From Alkalihalobacillus sp. BA299 (GTDB taxonomy: Bacteria > Bacillota > Bacilli > Bacillales > Bacillaceae_F), in the NCBI RefSeq assembly GCF_017745675.1, contig NZ_JAFLJM010000004.1:1-64000 (forward strand): a stretch of DNA of 64,000 bases, given 5' to 3'. Both the position numbers and the translations under genes were made by a program. This document shows positions 44,437 to 54,279 of this stretch, piece by piece. Below the pieces are notes generated by a model. That model had not been told where the DNA came from and made no database searches. It was given only the letters and a program-made list of their open reading frames with translations. Position 1 is the first letter of the stretch. Every line of letters begins with the position of its first letter.

Positions 44437-45606
44437 ATGTTTTTTAAAACAGTTGAACAAGAACAACGATACAATGAAATTGGTCAATTAGCAGACAAAT
44501 TTGCCAAAAGAGCTCAAAAATATGATCAAGAAGGTTCATTTCCAGTTGAAAATATTAATGAATTAAAACAAGCTGGATATACAACTCTTACATTGCCAAC
44601 GGAATTTGGCGGAAAAGGGGCTACTCTTTACGAATTTGTGTTATTACATGAACGTTTAGCCCAAGGCTGCGGATCGACTGCGCTCTCGATTGGTTGGCAT
44701 GTCGGAATCATTTTAGACCTTGCTACCACTCGGCCGTGGCCTAAAGATAAGTACGCAGCTGTCATGGCGAAAGTAAATGAGCATGCCTTATTGAATCGTG
44801 CTGCAACAGAAGCACAAACTGGTTCACCTACTCGAGGTGGCAAACCGCAAACCACTGTTATTAAAGAACATAACTATTGGAGAATTAGCGGAAGAAAAAT
44901 ATTTACAACGATGGCCCCTGTCCTCGATTTTTTTCTCGTGTCTGCAGCCATAGATGGTGATGATAAAATTGGAGAATTTTTAATTCCTCGTGATACACAA
45001 GGAGTGCGTATTGAGGAAACGTGGAATAGTATCGCCATGCGAGCAACAGAAAGTCATGATCTTATTCTTGAAGATGTAAAAATTGACGAAGATCACCTCT
45101 TAGAAATTGTCTCTGCAAGGCCGAAACAAAAAGCAAATGGTTGGTTACTTCATATACCGGCCTGCTATTTAGGAATTGCACAAGCAGCAAGCCATTATGC
45201 GATTAAGTTTGCAAGCTCTTATCAACCAAATAGTCTCAACCATACGATTATCGAATTACCGAATGTGCAAAGACAAATCGGTGAAATGGAACTAGAGTTA
45301 AAGCACGCGCGACACTTTTTGTTATCAGTCGCAGACAAATGGGATCAGCTTGAAGACAAAACGATAACGATACCTGATCTTGCAGCAGTGAAGCACGTCG
45401 TTACCAACACGACCATAAAAATAGTCGATAAGGCCATGCGCATTGTAGGAGCGAGAAGTCTATCCGAAAACAGTCCATTGCAGCGCTATTACCGAGACGT
45501 CCGAGCGGGTCTTCATAATCCACCTATGGACGATGCCACACTCCACCTATTAGCTCAAAGTGCTATAACATCCTTTACTGATAAGGTTGAAAAGAAACAA
45601 GGCTGA
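44437..45606 (+). CDS. Acyl-CoA dehydrogenase family protein (YdbM-like)
   Basis: Flavoprotein of 389 residues in the acyl-CoA dehydrogenase superfamily, closest in feel to B. subtilis YdbM. The N-terminal helical domain includes LTLPTEFGGKGATLYEFVLL; the flavin/substrate barrel has LNRAATEAQTGSPTRGGKPQ and ISGRKIFTTMAP; the C-terminal helical domain has VDKAMRIVGARSLSENSPLQRYYRDVRAGL. The typical catalytic Glu position cannot be assigned by eye, and it could equally belong to the DszC/flavin monooxygenase branch. ATG 44437 has GAGGCGG 8 bases upstream. Its stop is within a GC-rich hairpin (45597-45625). Confidence 0.85.
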   Translation: MFFKTVEQEQRYNEIGQLADKFAKRAQKYDQEGSFPVENINELKQAGYTTLTLPTEFGGKGATLYEFVLLHERLAQGCGSTALSIGWHVGIILDLATTRPWPKDKYAAVMAKVNEHALLNRAATEAQTGSPTRGGKPQTTVIKEHNYWRISGRKIFTTMAPVLDFFLVSAAIDGDDKIGEFLIPRDTQGVRIEETWNSIAMRATESHDLILEDVKIDEDHLLEIVSARPKQKANGWLLHIPACYLGIAQAASHYAIKFASSYQPNSLNHTIIELPNVQRQIGEMELELKHARHFLLSVADKWDQLEDKTITIPDLAAVKHVVTNTTIKIVDKAMRIVGARSLSENSPLQRYYRDVRAGLHNPPMDDATLHLLAQSAITSFTDKVEKKQG

Positions 45607-45625
45607 CTTAAAATGTCAGCCTTGT
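45597..45625. terminator. Terminator overlapping the acyl-CoA dehydrogenase stop
   Basis: ACAAGGCTGAC / GTCAGCCTTGT perfect stem with a 7-base loop; it lies between two convergent genes, 6 bases before the end of the next one. Confidence 0.75.
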
Positions 45626-45631
45626 TCGTCA

Positions 45632-45943
45632 TTACATAAATAGATAAGGTCCATGAGGTCGTTCTAGAACGTATTGTTCCTCAGCTTTATTTAACATTTC
45701 ACTCCATGAGTTAAAATGTGTCGTTCTTGCAATAAATTGATCCCATTCTTCTTTATGAGCTTCAATCATATCTTGGAAGTTTGTAGTATCTAAGTAACTA
45801 TTCCGAATAAATTGATGCCAAGAATAAAAAGACGTATAGCGTTCCATAAATCGTTCATTAAATAAGAGGTGATATGGTGCAATTGTTGAAGTATAGTGTT
45901 CAACAAACATTTTCTTAAAATTTGTAAATACTGCTTTTAACAT
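45632..45943 (-). CDS. Small protein of unknown function
   Basis: A 103-residue protein rich in aromatic residues (F, Y, W and H make up about a fifth), for example YTSTIAPYHLLFNERFMERY and TTHFNSWSEMLNKAEEQYVL. No signal peptide, no membrane helix, no familiar motif. ATG 45943 has GGGG 9 bases upstream; an in-frame ATG three codons earlier overlaps that sequence. It is a single gene read towards the acyl-CoA dehydrogenase. Confidence 0.7.
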   Translation of the reverse strand: MLKAVFTNFKKMFVEHYTSTIAPYHLLFNERFMERYTSFYSWHQFIRNSYLDTTNFQDMIEAHKEEWDQFIARTTHFNSWSEMLNKAEEQYVLERPHGPYLFM

Positions 45944-46202
45944 ACCACTCATCCCCTTTTAAATCATACTATTCTTATTCGTTTTATTATAGCTGTATTT
46001 CTAATCTCTTTAAATCAGATATATATTGAAGACTATTAATCTTTTTTTACTTAATTATATATTATTCAAACAATTCCTACCTGTCAACTTGTATTTGTTT
46101 TTTTGAAAAAAAATAATTATTTTTACTGTTACTCTTATTTCTTATAGTGTATTTAATTGACGGTCATAATGTTCTTTAGTTTTTTATCACTTTAATTAAT
46201 GG

Positions 46203-46208
46203 TATAAT
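46203..46208 (+). promoter_or_regulatory. Extended -10 promoter for the YkpA-like gene
   Basis: TGGTATAAT with the -10 hexamer at 46203-46208, 35 bases before the start codon; no clear -35. The upstream gap (45944-46200) is very AT-rich and otherwise empty. Confidence 0.5.
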
Positions 46209-46242
46209 TTCATAGATATTGTTTTTGGAGGGTTTTATATAA

Positions 46243-47838
<1,596 letters not shown>

Positions 47839-47839
47839 T

Positions 47840-48024
47840 CGCCTGTCGCAGGCGCTGAAGCTAGACATGAAAAGCACAAGCGCCCGTTTAGCGGTGTATG
47901 GACTGGAGCTCCCCCGTATGAGATAAAGGAAACACGGCGAGTGCTAACGAGGCGATGTTGACTTATCGTAAGGAGGAGCAGCGAAGTCCACTAGACGCTG
48001 GACGCTGGACGCTGAAGCTAGACA
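47840..48024. repeat. bcr-like structured repeat, type II, with partial tandem piece
   Basis: The full copy is 47869-48024 and matches 35850-35998. A short piece ending in CTGAAGCTAGACA (47840-47867) precedes it, and the 3' end carries a small duplication (GACGCTG repeated near 47995-48010). It begins right after the ykpA stop and so is part of its 3' untranslated region. Confidence 0.8.
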
Positions 48025-48051
48025 TCATTTGAAGAGTTATAATTTCTTAAA

Positions 48052-48096
48052 AAAGGAGGATAGAATAAAGCTAAAAATGCTTTTTCTATCCTCTTT
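48052..48096. terminator. Strong hairpin downstream of ykpA
   Basis: AAAGGAGGATAGA / TCTATCCTCTTT stem with an inner AAGC/GCTTT pair, followed by AGCTTTTCTTT. Likely the terminator for the ykpA transcript after the repeat. Confidence 0.75.
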
Positions 48097-48147
48097 AGCT
48101 TTTCTTTAGTTCCCTTTTCCTTTAAAGGAAACCAAATTAGAATACAA

Positions 48148-48174
48148 CTCATATATGTAATTTACATATATGAG
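48148..48174. repeat. Perfect 11-bp-arm palindrome
   Basis: CTCATATATGT-AATTT-ACATATATGAG. It lies 41 bases beyond the stop of the small 37-residue gene and could be an operator or a weak hairpin; there is no T tract. Confidence 0.6.
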
Positions 48175-48214
48175 ATAAAAATGAATCCTTATAGCATTGT
48201 AATAAGGATATATT

Positions 48215-48328
48215 CTAGTGTTCTGTATTAGTGTTTATTATCTCTTTATTTAAAATAAACTCTCCTTCCTCCTCTGCATCCATCAATATTTGCATGCACC
48301 GTTCAAATTCGTTAGAATCTACTTTCAT
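48215..48328 (-). CDS. Small acidic protein of 37 residues
   Basis: ATG 48328 is preceded by the ideal ribosome binding site AAAGGAGGTGATTACT. The peptide starts MKVDSNEFERCMQILMDAEE and contains EGEFILNKEII. Such a strong Shine-Dalgarno with 7-base spacing is hard to explain without a translated gene. Family not recognised; the size and acidic helix recall small sporulation or regulatory peptides, but no motif confirms that. Confidence 0.6.
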   Translation of the reverse strand: MKVDSNEFERCMQILMDAEEEGEFILNKEIINTNTEH

Positions 48329-48415
48329 AGTAATCACCTCCTTTCATAATCACGGTTCACTTTAAAATGTATACCCACACCGGTTATAAAAGCAATAAGC
48401 GTAATTCAATCCTTA

Positions 48416-49156
48416 TTAATCTTTTAGACCGCGATATCTTGCAGTCGTTAACTCTTTGATGTAATCTTCTAGTTCTGGCATATTTACATCCTTTGCTTGC
48501 TGTATAGCTAAATCAATATCGTAGGGAACTCGTACAAATTGAATCGAAAAGCTCCTTAATTGTTCTGACTGATATTCTCCCTCTAAAATCGCATAAGAAG
48601 CTTGCGTAATTTCTAACGGGTTTCCGACACTACCACAATTGAATAAAGTTTTACCTTGGAGATTTTGCACATATGCATTATGAACATCGCCATAGCCGAC
48701 TACGTCTGGTTCTTTTTCATCAGCAAGGTTTTCAGTTAATTCCGAATTTGTGAAAAGCGATAAGCGTTTTTCTAGAGAATCCCATGGCTGAACTCGTTCA
48801 AAAACACTTCTCGGTGATGCATGAAATAAACGAATGAGCCTTCCACTCATATAAAAATCTACCGAGAAAGGTAGCTTTTTTAGATAATTCACTTGATCAT
48901 TACGTAATTGCTGTTGATGCCAACGTAATGCTTCAAACTTTGGTTCCTTCGTAATAATATCATCCCAGTTCCCCATTACAACTTTCTCACAATTTTCTTT
49001 AATTATATCAATGGACAGACTCGAATGCGGCCCTTTTCCAACTAAATCCCCTAGACAAATAATATGTGTGATATGCCGTTTTTCAATATCCTTTAACACA
49101 GCATGTAATGCAGGAGTATTTCCATGTATATCTGATATAACTGCGATTTTATCCAT
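48416..49156 (-). CDS. Metallophosphoesterase (YfcE/MJ0936-like)
   Basis: Calcineurin-like phosphoesterase of 246 residues. The binuclear metal motifs are ISDIHGNTPAL (7-17), CLGDLVGKGPHS (35-46), VMGNWDD (Asn in place of the usual GNHD), a mid-protein FHAS (His), and VGYGDVHNAY with the final His. The family acts on phosphodiesters; the substrate cannot be assigned. ATG 49156 has GGAGAGAGG upstream. It follows the serine protease gene by 27 bases and is likely co-transcribed with it. Confidence 0.88.
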   Translation of the reverse strand: MDKIAVISDIHGNTPALHAVLKDIEKRHITHIICLGDLVGKGPHSSLSIDIIKENCEKVVMGNWDDIITKEPKFEALRWHQQQLRNDQVNYLKKLPFSVDFYMSGRLIRLFHASPRSVFERVQPWDSLEKRLSLFTNSELTENLADEKEPDVVGYGDVHNAYVQNLQGKTLFNCGSVGNPLEITQASYAILEGEYQSEQLRSFSIQFVRVPYDIDLAIQQAKDVNMPELEDYIKELTTARYRGLKD

Positions 49157-49183
49157 CTAATCCCCTCTCTCCTTTTTATCTAT

Positions 49184-49984
49184 CTATTCAAATACAAGTC
49201 GTTCTAATTCTTCATTAACATATTGAATAGGTACTGCTAGGCCGACAGAGCTTTCTTCATCCAGTAAACTTGGAACTGTTCGTGCATAAACTACCCCAAT
49301 TACCTTTCCATTTTCATTGATAACAGGACTACCACTATTACCGCTATAGATCGGTGCTGATATTTTTAATACTTGTAATCGATCTTCATTTTCAATAATT
49401 TGTCCGTTTGTTACGATTTGTGAGTGCATCAATGGGTTGCCAATTACATAAATTTCATCGCCAATCTTGCCACTTTTATCTTCCAATGTAAGATATGGAA
49501 CATCATTTGCTGAAACATGCACAAACGCTAAGTCTAGTTCTTCATTTGAATCAATAACAGTTCCTTCATATAAATCACCATTCGGAAAACTAACTATAAA
49601 TTTTCCTTTTCCATCGATAACATGGTGGTTCGTAATAATCAATCCATCAGGTGAGACAGCAAAACCTGTCCCTTTTGCATGGTCAGCTTGAATCGTAACT
49701 ACTGCTTCTTTATACAATTGAATATCTTCTTGCTCTGATAGTTCATTTGACTTTCGCAAAAATTGAAGTGCATCTAAACTAAACATATTGAACCAAACAC
49801 CTAACACATTGATCACTAGAAAAAAAGATATAACGATAGCACCCGTTTTTATCATAAATGCTTTGCGTCTTTTTTGTTTCTCAACGCCTTCAGAATCTTC
49901 ATCCTCTTCATCAAATAGGAAGTCCTCTGGTCGTGGTTCCTCATATTCATGTTCTTCTATATTACCATTTTCATTATCTTTCAT
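49184..49984 (-). CDS. Membrane-anchored trypsin-like serine protease without PDZ domain
   Basis: HtrA-like S1C protease of 266 residues. A long acidic cytoplasmic N-terminus (1-40) is followed by one membrane helix (45-65, TGAIVISFFLVINVLGVWF), so the protease domain is extracytoplasmic. The triad is His121 (ITNHHVID), Asp151 (ELDLAF) and Ser217 (SGNSGSP). Unlike HtrA and HtrB it ends straight after the protease domain, with no PDZ. The start ATG 49984 has GGAGG 5 bases upstream; an in-frame GTG overlaps that. It forms a two-gene unit with the phosphoesterase. Confidence 0.9.
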   Translation of the reverse strand: MKDNENGNIEEHEYEEPRPEDFLFDEEDEDSEGVEKQKRRKAFMIKTGAIVISFFLVINVLGVWFNMFSLDALQFLRKSNELSEQEDIQLYKEAVVTIQADHAKGTGFAVSPDGLIITNHHVIDGKGKFIVSFPNGDLYEGTVIDSNEELDLAFVHVSANDVPYLTLEDKSGKIGDEIYVIGNPLMHSQIVTNGQIIENEDRLQVLKISAPIYSGNSGSPVINENGKVIGVVYARTVPSLLDEESSVGLAVPIQYVNEELERLVFE

Positions 49985-50081
49985 TCGTTCCTCCACCCTC
50001 TATAAATACTATTCATATCATACCATTTTTATTTTAAAAACACGATTTATCGATGAAACTCAAATTTATATCTCCATATGT

Positions 50082-50214
50082 CAAAAAAAGGCTCTTTTCT
50101 CAAAGATTGTTGGTTTTAGCTTTTGGACCGTAAACCAAGCGGATGCTTGGCTCTTCACGCATAGCGTAAAAAATGGTCCAAAAGCAACAAAGTTTACGAA
50201 AACAGCCAAAGAAA
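50082..50214 (-). mobile_element. MITE family copy D (short form, 118 bp, inverted orientation)
   Basis: Element 50090-50207, starting GGCTCTTTTCTCAAAGATTG and ending AACTTTGTTGC inverse, GTTTACGAAAACAGCC. The long central hairpin is absent. The flanks CAAAAAAA and CAAAGAAA (shifted by one base) are a near-duplication. One copy of its CGTGAAG stem has decayed (GCGTAAAAAA), so it may be older. Confidence 0.85.
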
Positions 50215-50238
50215 AAAACCGATGAGAAAACTCATCGG
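50211..50238 (-). terminator. Terminator of the U32 peptidase gene
   Basis: CCGATGAG-AAAA-CTCATCGG perfect stem; in the minus direction it is followed by TTTTTTTC. It lies 8 bases beyond the gene's stop. Confidence 0.93.
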
Positions 50239-50245
50239 CTACATA

Positions 50246-52732
50246 TTACTTTTTAATCAGTTGTCCACGGGTTACTCCTAATTGATTCGTTGCTTTTAAC
50301 TCTCTCCAAACACTACTTCCAGAACGTTTCCCGTCTAATGCTTCACGGTATAGTGAAAGAACTTCTTTTACTTTTTCACCTGTTTCCTCAAGAAACTCGA
50401 CGCGATAATGTTGGATGCCTAATTGTAAAAATTGTGGCAAATACTCGGCTCCTGATTGTTCAATCGCATTATAAACGGTATTACGACATCCGATATCAAC
50501 ACGGACGGGATGAGAAAAGCCAACTCGGTCTTGAAGCGAAATTCGATGTTCTTCACAAGGACGTCCACAGTTTGTAAAGTCAGTACCTTCACTTAAAAAT
50601 GTACAATATACACAATGCTCAGTATGGAACATCGGTAAATGCTGATGAATAACAAGCTCCATTTGATCAGTCGGGGATACTTCAAGCATATCAACCATTT
50701 GTTGTACATTTAAGTCGTACGAAGGAGTTACTCGATCCAAACCACGATGTATAAACAGCTCTGCTGCCTTGTGGTTCGCAATATTTAATGAAAAATCTCC
50801 AAACAGTGGGATGTCTAACTGTTGAGAAGTATAATACTGCACCGCTCCTAGGCTGCGTACAAGGATGGCATCTGGATTCGCTTTTAAAATTCCATTCAAG
50901 ATCCCATTCTCTCCAGGCATGTGGATCCTTGGTGTCGCTAAAGCAATTGCTTTATTATATTTTCTTGCTACTTTAACTGCATCAGGATAATCGGTCGTAA
51001 ACTCGAAGTCGGCATATACATAATGAACATCTGTCTGACAAGCCGCTTCCACTTGTTCCATCGTACGACATAAAGCGATTAGCTCACTATTTGCAACTTT
51101 TCGTGATCGATTTCTTTTTGCTGAAACAATATTGTCTTTATCATTAATTTTATATTGGCGAGGCTGTTCTCGAAGTTGTAGTAATTGCTCAGCCGCCACA
51201 CGACGCATGCGATTAAGCTCTTTTACGGGAACAATTAATTCACCTTCTAATTGAAGCACTAATTGATTCAATTCATAGATTGTTCCGCCTAAACGACCCC
51301 ATTGGTCTGCTAAATACTCTTTTGTTAGTGGACGTTTCATTGCTTTATCAAGCTCAACTTCTGAACGGACAATGACAGAATTACTGTTAACAAGATCTGT
51401 CCATTTCGTCACTAAAGGTTTGCCTATTTCGCCGCTAGCTTCAATGCTTACAGGGAAAAGCTTAAATGTCATTTCACCTTCATACGTTTTGCGGAGACGA
51501 TTTTCAAGCTCTTGGTCACTCGTTTTCCAAATTTTATCGCCAACTTTAACCTTTGTTAAGTTCACATCGTGACGTCCAGGAACAATTTCGATTAAGCCAA
51601 AAGGCACTTCTCCCGGTATTTTTTCTCCACGTTTCCGAAGATCATACACTCGGCCGCCTTCTTCTTTTTCTTCTGGGCGCCCCGCATCAAATACGAGCCC
51701 ATCACCACGTTTTAGCGGTGCTTCAAGATTACAAAGAACGGCATCTTTTAATACTTTTTTAACCGTACCTAAATAAACGCCACGTTTTTTCGGGAATGTG
51801 CCATCAAGAAGTTTTTTATGATTCGTCCCTTCTAAAAATCCATGTGTAAATCCGCGGCTAAAGCTTTGCTCTAATTCACGAATTTCTTCAACGGATGGAC
51901 GGTAATCACTTCCAGCCATATATTCATCAATCGCTTTACGATATTTACTAACGACATTCGCCACATATTCTGGTGATTTGAGACGACCTTCAATTTTAAA
52001 TGAAGAAACCCCAGCTTCAATAAGCTCCGGTACTAAGTCAATCGCTGCGAGATCCTTTGGTGATAAAACATAAGCGATGTTGCCCATTTCTTTTCTTTCT
52101 CCATCAACCATCAAGTCATACGGCAATCGACAGGCTTGTGCACATTCCCCACGGTTTGCAGAACGTCCGCCCCACATTTCTGACGTTAAACATTGTCCTG
52201 AGTAGGAAACACAGAGGGCTCCGTGAACAAATACTTCGAGCGGTGTTTCAGTCTTATTCGAAATCGATTTAATTTGTTTTAAGTTATTTTCACGTCCTAA
52301 AACAACAACTTCAATGTTATAAGGAGCAAGAAACTCAACAGCCTCCGCTGAAGTAACTGTCATTTGTGTCGAGCCATGAATCGGGAAGTCAGGAGACATT
52401 TCACGGATCATATGCATGAGCCCCATATCTTGGACGATCAACGCATCTACTCCCGCTTCCATACATGCAGTTACTAATTGTCTTGCATCTTCTAACTCAT
52501 TTTCAAATACTAAAATGTTAAACGTTACATAACCACGTACATTATATTTGTGTAAATACGCCATAATATGAGGAAGCTCTTCGATTTGAAAATTATCGGC
52601 TCGGACTCTGGCATTATATTTACCAATACCAAAAAAAACAGCATCTGCCCCGTTAGCGACTGCTGCACGTAAACAATTCCAATTACCAACAGGTGCTAAT
52701 AATTCAACGATCTTATGTGAAAAAGGATTCAA
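50246..52732 (-). CDS. U32 peptidase family protein with DUF3656 (RlhA-like)
   Basis: A large two-part protein of 828 residues. Residues 1-300 are the U32 domain: KIVELLAPVGNWNCLRAAVA, and the family signature EVFVHGALCVSYSGQCLTS with CAQACRLPYDL. DUF3656 and a C-terminal Fe-S-like Cys group (HCVYCTFLSEG...NCGRPC) follow. E. coli RlhA, which hydroxylates a 23S rRNA cytidine, is a distant relative with the same layout; U32 members act on RNA rather than as peptidases in several known cases. ATG 52732 has AAAGGATGG upstream. Function as rRNA hydroxylase is inference from family. Confidence 0.88.
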   Translation of the reverse strand: MNPFSHKIVELLAPVGNWNCLRAAVANGADAVFFGIGKYNARVRADNFQIEELPHIMAYLHKYNVRGYVTFNILVFENELEDARQLVTACMEAGVDALIVQDMGLMHMIREMSPDFPIHGSTQMTVTSAEAVEFLAPYNIEVVVLGRENNLKQIKSISNKTETPLEVFVHGALCVSYSGQCLTSEMWGGRSANRGECAQACRLPYDLMVDGERKEMGNIAYVLSPKDLAAIDLVPELIEAGVSSFKIEGRLKSPEYVANVVSKYRKAIDEYMAGSDYRPSVEEIRELEQSFSRGFTHGFLEGTNHKKLLDGTFPKKRGVYLGTVKKVLKDAVLCNLEAPLKRGDGLVFDAGRPEEKEEGGRVYDLRKRGEKIPGEVPFGLIEIVPGRHDVNLTKVKVGDKIWKTSDQELENRLRKTYEGEMTFKLFPVSIEASGEIGKPLVTKWTDLVNSNSVIVRSEVELDKAMKRPLTKEYLADQWGRLGGTIYELNQLVLQLEGELIVPVKELNRMRRVAAEQLLQLREQPRQYKINDKDNIVSAKRNRSRKVANSELIALCRTMEQVEAACQTDVHYVYADFEFTTDYPDAVKVARKYNKAIALATPRIHMPGENGILNGILKANPDAILVRSLGAVQYYTSQQLDIPLFGDFSLNIANHKAAELFIHRGLDRVTPSYDLNVQQMVDMLEVSPTDQMELVIHQHLPMFHTEHCVYCTFLSEGTDFTNCGRPCEEHRISLQDRVGFSHPVRVDIGCRNTVYNAIEQSGAEYLPQFLQLGIQHYRVEFLEETGEKVKEVLSLYREALDGKRSGSSVWRELKATNQLGVTRGQLIKK

Positions 52733-52897
52733 GAGTGAACCATCCTTTCATTTTTAAAACAGTATTTTTAATTTTGTAAAACATGATTTAAGTACCGTGA
52801 AAATTGAATGTCTTTAATCCTTCTGTAAAATTTAACATTAATAAAGAATAAACAAAGACTTATCTATTTTATACGATAATAACCGTATGTGTAAGCT

Positions 52898-53099
52898 TTT
52901 TATTTGGCTGTTTTCGTAAACTTTGTTGCTTTTGGACCATTTTTTGAAAATAAAATAGCCTTTTCAAGACAAATTCATTTGTCTGAACGGCTATTTTATT
53001 TTCAAAACCTTCACGCTATGCGTGAAGAGCCAAGCATCCGCTTGGCTTACGGTCCAAAAGCTTAAAAGCAACAATCTTTGAGAAAAGAGCTTTTTATTT
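52898..53099 (+). mobile_element. MITE family copy E (long form, 186 bp)
   Basis: Element 52906-53091 flanked by perfect 8-bp duplications TTTTATTT (52898-52905, 53092-53099). Structure and sequence nearly equal copy C (central stem GAAAATAAAATAGCC / GGCTATTTTATTTTC). It has one extra T in GCTTAAAAGC. The remaining bases back to the U32 gene (52733-52897) are AT-rich with no recognised feature. Confidence 0.95.
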
Positions 53100-53125
53100 T
53101 ATCCAATAATTTTGACATGTAATAC

Positions 53126-53254
53126 TCATTCACATACTCCACCTTTGGCTAAGATGTGTCCAATTAGCCGTCCGTCCTTTTCTGCTACTAGTATGGTCGA
53201 ATATTGTTCCTTTAAAAACACTTCAATCATTTTTTCAATAAGTTCGCTAACCAT
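53126..53254 (-). pseudogene. Truncated GNAT acetyltransferase fragment
   Basis: The frame reads MVSELIEKMIEVFLKEQYST, then ILVAEKDGRLIGHILAKGG and a stop after VCE. This matches the first strands of GNAT N-acetyltransferases, in particular the VAE-DG-LIG-I pattern, but the acetyl-CoA-binding Q/RxxGxG/A half is missing. The stop lies 27 bases from the MITE copy E target duplication. It is antisense to the start region of the DUF2512 gene. I read it as a gene remnant. Confidence 0.45.
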
Positions 53255-53287
53255 TGTACATACTAACGATAATGAAAAAATTAAGGA

Positions 53288-53671
53288 GTGGTTATTATTT
53301 TTAAACATTTAAACCCTATTTTAATCAAAATGGCTATGACACTCATTGTACTACTTCTTGTTATGTCCGTCGCCTATAACTACCCCGTTTGGACACCGAT
53401 AGGTATCGGAATTTTAGTTGCAGCAGTAAGCTATGCTGTTGGGGATTTGTATATTTTAAAAATTTCAAACAATGTAGTTGCCACTTTAGCTGATTTATTC
53501 ATTGCTACTTGGCTCATTTGGATCATCGGACCACTATTACAAGGCCTGAGAATTCCGTTTTTCGTCGCCTTTATTTCTGCTTTGCTCATTACGGGAGGAG
53601 AATGGTTCTTCCACAAATACATGGTGAACTATAGAAAAAATATCCATCATAACCCTAAGTATCCAAACTAA
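53288..53671 (+). CDS. DUF2512 (YndM-like) membrane protein
   Basis: A membrane protein of up to 127 residues with four helices: about 12-32 (MTLIVLLLVMSVAYNYPVW follows the start), 36-55, 60-80 and 84-105, and a basic tail MVNYRKNIHHNPKYPN. This is the layout of the DUF2512 family of Bacillales, function unknown. The start is unclear: GTG 53288 overlaps the AAGGAG, while the codon at proper spacing (53297) is ATT. The next ATG codons (53330, 53336) lack ribosome binding sites. A REP-like hairpin follows. Confidence 0.75.
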   Translation: MVIIFKHLNPILIKMAMTLIVLLLVMSVAYNYPVWTPIGIGILVAAVSYAVGDLYILKISNNVVATLADLFIATWLIWIIGPLLQGLRIPFFVAFISALLITGGEWFFHKYMVNYRKNIHHNPKYPN

Positions 53672-53674
53672 AAC

Positions 53675-53723
53675 GGTGTCAGGGACCTATCGCACAGTAC
53701 TTTGTGAAAGGTGCCTGACACTA
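53675..53723. repeat. REP-like hairpin related to 36034-36079
   Basis: GGTGTCAGGGACCT...AGGTGCCTGACACT; partly the same sequence as the topB terminator hairpin (GTGCCTGGCAC type). May act as terminator for the DUF2512 gene. Confidence 0.65.
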
Positions 53724-53811
53724 CTCTATTAATATTTTTTCTTATCTTAAGTGTGTAATAAATTACTAGATTTCTACATAGGCTAGAACAAACCATTTAG
53801 GAGGTAATCTC

Positions 53812-53919
53812 ATGATTGCGAAATGGAAAGGCCTAGACCGACAAGAAAAAACCTTAGTTTTAGGGATGTCTTTATCTATCGCTTTCTTTCTTTTTATGAG
53901 TGCAGCAAAATACATATAA
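53812..53919 (+). CDS. Small single-helix membrane protein (35 residues)
   Basis: ATG 53812 is preceded by AGGAGGTAATCTC, an excellent ribosome binding site. The peptide begins MIAKWKGLDRQEKTLVLGMS and continues into a hydrophobic helix LSIAFFLFMSAAKYI, so a short cationic N-terminus followed by one transmembrane segment. It is a plausible membrane miniprotein; no family is recognised. Confidence 0.6.
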   Translation: MIAKWKGLDRQEKTLVLGMSLSIAFFLFMSAAKYI

Positions 53920-54279
53920 TTGCACTATACTATTCTGCACTAACTTGAGAGTCTCTAATGACCTGACAAATTTCATCCTCTTCTGCTTTATTACTTGCTT
54001 CATCTGAAAATTCGATTGAATCAGACCATACTACATATTATGAAAAGTAGATTCCCAAATAAGAGTATGATCCACTTTTCACTTCCCGATTCTTGCACTA
54101 GAAAGATTCTTGCATTAGAAAATAGTAAACAGGTACAATGAAGATATTACTACTGGGATAATTTATGTGTGATTTTCTTCTCGCTTGTCTCGCTAAATAA
54201 AATTTGCCATAATTTCATGCTAGCTTAATATTCAGTTCATGTTTTGAAGTTATTTTTTTAAATAGGAGAGGAGGGTTTT
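53920..54279. other. Gap with a 17-bp tandem duplication and a short remnant frame
   Basis: GATTCTTGCACTAGAAA at 54088-54104 is repeated with one mismatch at 54105-54121. On the minus strand, about 53939-54042, an open frame without start codon (VWSDSIEFSDEASNKAEEDE) may be a gene remnant. I see nothing else. Confidence 0.5.
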
